Assembly (NCBI RefSeq): GCF_034521165.1
Contig: NZ_JAXHMV010000010.1
Span: 62,001 to 126,000 of the forward strand
Direction: 5' to 3'
Source: Thiohalophilus sp.
GTDB lineage: Bacteria; Pseudomonadota; Gammaproteobacteria; UBA6429; Thiohalophilaceae
DNA length: 64,000 bases
Shown: positions 59,492 through 64,000 of the stretch, one piece after another
Layout: each line of letters starts with the position of its first letter
How positions within the stretch are numbered: position 1 is the stretch's first letter
Made by a program: the position numbers and the translations under genes
Notes under the pieces: generated by a model
Database searches by the model: none
Seen by the model: only the letters and a program-made list of their open reading frames with translations
Told to the model about the DNA's origin: nothing

Positions 59492-59941
59492 ATGCTTTAC
59501 TGGATAGTGGGACTTGTCAGCGTCAGCTTTGTCGGCATCATTGCCCTCGGCATTTATTATGAAATGCGACCGCAACCGGCCGCCGGCCAGCCACGACGGC
59601 GGATGCGGCACGTGCTCGGCGGCAATCTGTTTTTGTTCGTACTGGCCCAAATACTGTTGCTGTTCACTGTCGCCAACGAGGTGATGGCCGCCGAGGCGGT
59701 GAATGCCGTCGTGAACGAGGTATCGCTCGGCAAGGGGCTGGCACTGGTCGGAATCGGGCTTCCGACCGCCGTGGCGACCATCGCCGCGGGGATCGCGGTG
59801 GGCCCGGTGGGTTCCGCGTCGCTGGCGGTCATCGCGGAAAAGCCGGAACTGTTCGGGCGTACCCTGATCTATCTGGGGCTGGCTGAAGGCATCGCCATCT
59901 ATGGCCTGGTCGTCACGATCCTGATGCTGGGGAAAATCTAG
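59492..59941 (+). CDS. ntpK: V/A-type ATPase rotor subunit K (c-like)
   Basis: A 149-residue proteolipid. ATG 59492 has ggag nine bases upstream; ATG 59465 is less likely. There are four hydrophobic segments (about 1-20, 45-64, 82-107, 118-148). The last two form a typical c-type hairpin, with GIGLPTAVATIAAGIAVG and the ion-binding glutamate in YLGLAEGIAIYGLVV (about residue 134). The first two are separated by a basic, Pro-rich linker (RPQPAAGQPRRRMRH), and the second ends like a signal peptide (NEVMAAEA). So only one functional ion site per subunit is expected. Confidence 0.9.
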   Translation: MLYWIVGLVSVSFVGIIALGIYYEMRPQPAAGQPRRRMRHVLGGNLFLFVLAQILLLFTVANEVMAAEAVNAVVNEVSLGKGLALVGIGLPTAVATIAAGIAVGPVGSASLAVIAEKPELFGRTLIYLGLAEGIAIYGLVVTILMLGKI

Positions 59942-59947
59942 ATTCCA

Positions 59948-60274
59948 ATGGAACGTAATGTGCGCATGCTCGCGCTGGGAAGTGCGGCCCTGACCGACGG
60001 CTTTGCCCTGCTGGGTTTTGAAACCTATCCCGATGCCGACCGGGAGGTATTGAACCGGGTGCTGGAAGAACTGGTCCAGCAACGGGGCCGGGCGCTGGTA
60101 CTGGTGGAACCGGCCTTGTGTGAGCAGCCGAGCACGTTGCTGCAGCGCCTGCGTATCGAAGGCGGGCAGATCCTGATTACCGAGATTCCGCCGCTACAAA
60201 TGCCCGAAGGCTATCAATCGGATGTCGAGGATCTGTTGCACTCGGTACTGGGCCAGAGTGCCCTGGAGACATAA
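59948..60274 (+). CDS. V/A-type ATPase subunit F
   Basis: A 108-residue protein of the V-ATPase F family (NtpG/AtpF), a small Rossmann-like central-stalk subunit. The motif FALLGFETYPDADREVLNRVLEEL (position about 20-43), then RALVLVEPALCEQP and ILITEIPPLQ, fits. It sits between K and E with a one-base overlap with E. Confidence 0.85.
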   Translation: MERNVRMLALGSAALTDGFALLGFETYPDADREVLNRVLEELVQQRGRALVLVEPALCEQPSTLLQRLRIEGGQILITEIPPLQMPEGYQSDVEDLLHSVLGQSALET

Positions 60275-60927
60275 TGGCCGAAGAGCGCGATCAGACCGAT
60301 AACCTGGAAAAGGCGTTACTCGAGCGCGCCAATCGCCTGGCCCGGGAATACCTGGCGCGTGCCGAACAGCAGCGCGAGGATATCCATCGCGACTTGCGCG
60401 AAAAACTGCATCTGAGCGAAGAGCGTGAACTGCTCTCTGCCCGGGAGAAAAGCGAGCGCGTTTATCAGCAACGCATCCAGGCCAGCGAATTACAGCTCCA
60501 GGCCCGGCTCGATCATCTGCGCTGGCAACAGGTGCAACAGATACTCGATGAGCTGCTGCGTCAGCTACAGCAACAGGCCGAGGATGACGAGACCTATCTG
60601 CCCTTACTCGGGCAGTTGTTGCAGGACGCGGCCGCGGCCATCACTGCCGAGCATCTTGTTGTGCAGGTAAATTCACGCGATCGGCAACGTCTGCAAAACG
60701 TCGATACTCAACAGTGGCAAACGTGGCTGCCGGACAAACAGATCACCCTTTGTGAACAACCCTGTGATTGTAGCGGCGGTGTTCTGGTGTATGACAGTGA
60801 TAACCGGATCCGCGTGAACAATACGTTCGAGGGCCGGATTGCCATGCTGCATGAACAGCTTGAACAAAGCATCATGGAACATCTGTTCAGTAAAACCCTG
60901 ACCACCGGGGAAATGATTCATGGGTGA
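60274..60927 (+). CDS. ntpE: V/A-type ATPase subunit E
   Basis: A 217-residue peripheral-stalk subunit. The N-terminal about 95 residues are a long charged helix; the C-terminal globular part ends in the family signature GGVLVYDSDNRIRVNNTFEG (about 172-191) and QLEQSIMEHLF. It overlaps subunits F and A by a few bases. Confidence 0.9.
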   Translation: MAEERDQTDNLEKALLERANRLAREYLARAEQQREDIHRDLREKLHLSEERELLSAREKSERVYQQRIQASELQLQARLDHLRWQQVQQILDELLRQLQQQAEDDETYLPLLGQLLQDAAAAITAEHLVVQVNSRDRQRLQNVDTQQWQTWLPDKQITLCEQPCDCSGGVLVYDSDNRIRVNNTFEGRIAMLHEQLEQSIMEHLFSKTLTTGEMIHG

Positions 60928-62698
60928 AGTGCGGGAGATTAACGGCCCGATTGTCCGGACCCGCTTGCCCGGCGCGATGAACGGCGAACAGGTGCTCATC
61001 GGACAGCAGCAACTGATGGGTGAGGTGATCGGCCGGGAAGGGGACGAGGCCATCGTCCAGGTCTATGAGTCGACCGAGTCCCTGCATCCCGGCGAGTCCG
61101 TGAAGGGGCTGGAGCATCCCCTGTCGGTGGAACTCGGCCCCGGCCTGCTGGGACAGATATTCGATGGCATCCAGCGTCCACTTAACAAGCTCTATGATCG
61201 CAGCGGCGATTATATTGCCCGGGGGCTGAATATTCCGGCCCTGGATCGGGACAAGCTATGGTCCTTCCAACCTGAGGGCAGTCTGCAGCCGGGTCAGTCG
61301 CTTGCCGCCGGGGCGGTACTCGGTACGGTGCAGGAAAGCGAGACCATCACGCACCGCATTCTGGTACCGCCGACCCTCGAGGGGGAACTGCTGTCGCTGG
61401 CGGGGGCCGGCGAGTATGGCGTGGAAGAGCCGATCGCGCGAGTGCGTGACCACCATGGGCAGGAGCACACCCTCCAGCTTTACCAGCGCTGGCCGGTACG
61501 CCAACCCAGGCCCTATGCGCAGCGTGACAATGCGGTCGCACCGCTGTTTACCGGGCAACGGATCCTGGATACCTTCTTCCCTTTACTCAAGGGCGGCAAA
61601 GCGGCGGTGCCGGGACCGTTCGGCGCCGGCAAGACAGTCGTGCAACAGCAGATTGCGCGCTGGTCCAACGCAGATATCGTGATCTACGTCGGCTGCGGCG
61701 AGCGCGGCAACGAGCTGGTGGATATCCTCGACAGCTTTCCGCAACTGACCGATCCCTATAGCGGACGATCCCTTATGGAACGCACGCTGCTGGTCGCCAA
61801 TACCTCCAATATGCCGGTGGTGGCGCGGGAAGCCTCGCTCTATACCGGGATCACCATCGCCGAGTATTATCGCGACCAGGGTTACGATGTGGTAATGGTG
61901 GCCGATTCCACCAGCCGCTGGGCCGAAGCGCTGCGCGAAGTGGCCGGCCGCCTCGGTCAAATGCCGGTCGAAGAGGGTTATCCTGCCTATCTTGCTTCCC
62001 GGCTGGCTTCGTTTTACGAACGTGCCGGTCGGGTGATGACGCTCAACGAAGCCAGCGGTTCGGTCTCCCTCATCGGTGCGGTTTCCCCGCCGGGTGGGGA
62101 TTTTTCCGAGCCGGTCACCAGCCACACCAAGGAGATCGTGCAAACCTTCTGGGCCCTCTCCAAGGAGCTGGCCGATGCCCGTCATTATCCGGCGGTCTCC
62201 TGGACAGAAAGCTTTTCCGAATACGTGGGGGTGGCCGCCGAGTGGTGGCACGAGCATGTGAATGAACAGTGGTATACCGAACGGGCCCAGGCGGTGGCCC
62301 TGTTATCCCAGGCCGATGAACTGGCGCGGATCGTCAACCTGGTCGGGCCCGAGGCACTCTCTGCCTTTCAGCGCTGGACTCTGGAGGTGGCCAGTCTGTT
62401 GAAAGAGGCGGTGTTGCAGCAGAGCGCGCTGGAAGACAATGACAGTTATGCCTCGCCCGAAAAGCAGTTTGCCCTGTTGCACCTGGTCATCGACATCAAA
62501 CGTCAGGGTGAAAAATTGCTGAAGCGGGGCGTGCCGGTACAGCAGTTACTGGAACTGGCGGTACTGACGCAGGTGAAGCGGCTCAAATCACGCTACAGCA
62601 GCGAACAGGTGGCCGATCTGCAAGGCTATCATGAGACGATCGATGCGGCCTTTGCCGAACTGGGCAGCGAATACCCGGAGCTGGAAACCCATGAGTGA
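60920..62698 (+). CDS. ntpA: V/A-type ATPase catalytic subunit A
   Basis: The 592-residue catalytic subunit. It has the long non-homologous insert of V/A-type A subunits (about residues 110-195), the P-loop GPFGAGKTVVQQQ with Lys238, the catalytic-glutamate segment YVGCGERGNELVDIL (about 255-269), ADSTSRWAEALRE (about 330) and SPPGGDFSEPVTSHT (about 388-402). It overlaps subunit E at its start and subunit B at its end, so the operon is tightly coupled. Confidence 0.96.
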   Translation: MGEVREINGPIVRTRLPGAMNGEQVLIGQQQLMGEVIGREGDEAIVQVYESTESLHPGESVKGLEHPLSVELGPGLLGQIFDGIQRPLNKLYDRSGDYIARGLNIPALDRDKLWSFQPEGSLQPGQSLAAGAVLGTVQESETITHRILVPPTLEGELLSLAGAGEYGVEEPIARVRDHHGQEHTLQLYQRWPVRQPRPYAQRDNAVAPLFTGQRILDTFFPLLKGGKAAVPGPFGAGKTVVQQQIARWSNADIVIYVGCGERGNELVDILDSFPQLTDPYSGRSLMERTLLVANTSNMPVVAREASLYTGITIAEYYRDQGYDVVMVADSTSRWAEALREVAGRLGQMPVEEGYPAYLASRLASFYERAGRVMTLNEASGSVSLIGAVSPPGGDFSEPVTSHTKEIVQTFWALSKELADARHYPAVSWTESFSEYVGVAAEWWHEHVNEQWYTERAQAVALLSQADELARIVNLVGPEALSAFQRWTLEVASLLKEAVLQQSALEDNDSYASPEKQFALLHLVIDIKRQGEKLLKRGVPVQQLLELAVLTQVKRLKSRYSSEQVADLQGYHETIDAAFAELGSEYPELETHE

Positions 62699-64000
62699 GC
62701 ATTATCGTCGCGAGGAATATCGCCTGGCCAGTGCCGCGCGCGGCGGTCTGTTGTATATGCAGGGCGTTGGGAATGTTGCCTTCGGTGATCGGGTGCAGAT
62801 CCGCAACCGTAACGGGCAACTGCGCAATGGCCAGGTGATTCGCAGCTCGCCCGACGTGGTCCTGATCCAGGTCTTTGAAGGGACCGATAATTTAAATCTG
62901 GAAGATACCTGGGTGCGGTTTCTGGACAGGCCGTTCGAAATCGCTCTGTCGCCGGACGTGCTGGGCCGGGTCTTCAACGGCATCGGGGAGCCGCGCGACG
63001 AGCGGCCGCCGCTGGTCTCCCGTCAGCGCTGGAACGTGAATGGCGCTCCGACCAATCCGGCGGCCCGGGCGTATCCGCGTGAGTTTATCCAGACCGGGAT
63101 TTCCGCGATCGACGGGCTGAACTCGCTGGTGCGGGGCCAGAAGCTGCCGATTTTTTCCGGCTCCGGTCTGCCGCATAACCGGCTGGCCGCCCAGATCGTC
63201 CGCCAGGCCCAGTTACCCGGCGAGGAATCGCGGTTTGCCATCGTGTTTGCCGCCATGGGCGTCTCCTATGCCGATGCGCGTTATTTTCATACCCAGTTCG
63301 AGCAGAGCGGGGTTCTCGGGCGGGTGGTGATGTTCATCAACCGGGCGGATGATCCCCCCATCGAACGGCTGATCCTGCCGCGCACGGCGCTGACCGCGGC
63401 CGAATACCTGGCCTATGAAATGGACATGCACGTGCTGGTGGTGATGACCGACATGATTCACTATGCCGAGGCGTTGCGCGAGGTGGCTACCGCCAAGGGC
63501 GATGTGCCGGCGCGCAAGGGGTATCCCGGCTATCTCTATTCGGATCTGGCCGAGCTGTATGAACGCGCCGGACGCATTCGAAACCGGGCCGGTTCGATCA
63601 CGCTGCTCCCCGTGGTCAGCATGCCCTCCGATGATATTACCCATCCGATCCCGGATCTGACCGGCTATATCACCGAGGGCCAGATCGTCTTGAGCCGTGA
63701 GCTGCACAATCAGGGAGTTTATCCGCCGATCAATATTTCACCTTCCCTGTCACGCCTGATGAAAGATGGGATTGGCAAGAACGATACCCGCGACGATCAT
63801 CCGCGGGTCGCCAGTCAGTTATACGCCGTCTATGCCCGGGCGCTGGAGGTACGTAACCTGGCCTCGATCATCGGTCCCGAAGAGCTCAGCGAGCTGGATC
63901 AGGAGTATCTGCATTTTGCCGAACAATTCGAACAACGCTTTATCGGCCAGGGCGAAGAGCAGAGCCGCTCCATCATCGAGACACTGGATCTTGCCTGGGA
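62691..64000 (+). CDS. ntpB: V/A-type ATPase subunit B, N-terminal part (cut by the window end)
   Basis: ATG 62691 overlaps the subunit A stop (atgagtga). About 436 residues are visible with no stop before base 64000. The non-catalytic character shows in IFSGSGLPHNRLAAQI (about 157-172) where A has a P-loop. Other family parts are LGRVFNGIGEPRDE (about 88-101), PREFIQTGISAIDGLNSLVRGQKLP (position about 130-153), VVMTDMIHYAEALREV (about 249) and PDLTGYITEGQIVLSRELH (about 322). The C-terminal 25-30 residues and subunit D should follow. Confidence 0.96.
   Translation, partial: MSEHYRREEYRLASAARGGLLYMQGVGNVAFGDRVQIRNRNGQLRNGQVIRSSPDVVLIQVFEGTDNLNLEDTWVRFLDRPFEIALSPDVLGRVFNGIGEPRDERPPLVSRQRWNVNGAPTNPAARAYPREFIQTGISAIDGLNSLVRGQKLPIFSGSGLPHNRLAAQIVRQAQLPGEESRFAIVFAAMGVSYADARYFHTQFEQSGVLGRVVMFINRADDPPIERLILPRTALTAAEYLAYEMDMHVLVVMTDMIHYAEALREVATAKGDVPARKGYPGYLYSDLAELYERAGRIRNRAGSITLLPVVSMPSDDITHPIPDLTGYITEGQIVLSRELHNQGVYPPINISPSLSRLMKDGIGKNDTRDDHPRVASQLYAVYARALEVRNLASIIGPEELSELDQEYLHFAEQFEQRFIGQGEEQSRSIIETLDLAW

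Overview
The window reads as a chromosomal segment of a Gammaproteobacterium, probably a chemolithotrophic or facultatively anaerobic relative of the purple sulfur bacteria and sulfur oxidisers (Chromatiales-like). The evidence is the conserved gammaproteobacterial block leuCDB-asd-usg-fimV-truA-trpFBA-accD-folC-SPOR-cvpA-purF-metZ, as in Pseudomonas and relatives, plus an Isp-type [NiFe] hydrogenase (hynS-isp1-isp2-hynL) of the kind known from Thiocapsa and Allochromatium. The organism assignment is inference; no rRNA is present. Both ends of the window cut a gene.

Layout. 1-2922: the end of an FAD-dependent oxidoreductase, a DUF3050 protein, a BON-domain lipoprotein and a LysR regulator facing leuC. 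3017-9040: leucine biosynthesis (leuC, leuD, leuB), aspartate-semialdehyde dehydrogenase and its cysteine-less paralogue Usg, with palindromic repeats in nearly every gap. 9165-13898: FimV, an EcfT-like membrane protein and TruA. 14499-16729: a Tsx-like outer-membrane protein with a dCache-GGDEF diguanylate cyclase, on the minus strand. 17236-26356: trpF-trpB-trpA-accD, folC, a SPOR protein, cvpA, purF and metZ. 26708-34894: mixed housekeeping genes (Nudix, glycerate kinase, DUF455 ferritin-like, lipoprotein, lpxH, two cyclophilins, cysS). 34950-36689: folD, then a tRNA cluster (Pro-TGG, Arg-TCT, His-GTG). The tRNA-Arg gene is split in its anticodon by a 253-nt group I intron. 36690-43123: an accessory stretch with a periplasmic DsrE-like protein, an unknown protein, an acetolactate-synthase-like enzyme with an aldehyde dehydrogenase, and a Met-rich Spy/CpxP-like protein. 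43260-55978, minus strand: a complete hydrogenase module with structural genes, a c-type cytochrome, a protease, and hypA, B, C, D, E and F. 56156-64000, plus strand: a V/A-type ATPase operon (H-like, C, I, K, F, E, A, B), running off the end of the window.

How the parts fit. The hydrogenase should feed electrons from H2 into, or take them from, the quinone or cytoplasmic thiol/disulfide pool through Isp1 (membrane cytochrome b) and Isp2 (HdrD/DsrK-like). The V/A-type ATPase transcribed away from it is an ion pump or synthase, probably additional to an F-type enzyme elsewhere.

The most notable signals are the tRNA-Arg group I intron, a second broken copy of the tRNA-Arg T-arm just downstream, several unrelated families of heptanucleotide-period repeats that sit between genes and in one place form the ends of two genes, and a shared inverted-repeat operator in front of both the DsrE-like gene and the acetolactate synthase cluster.
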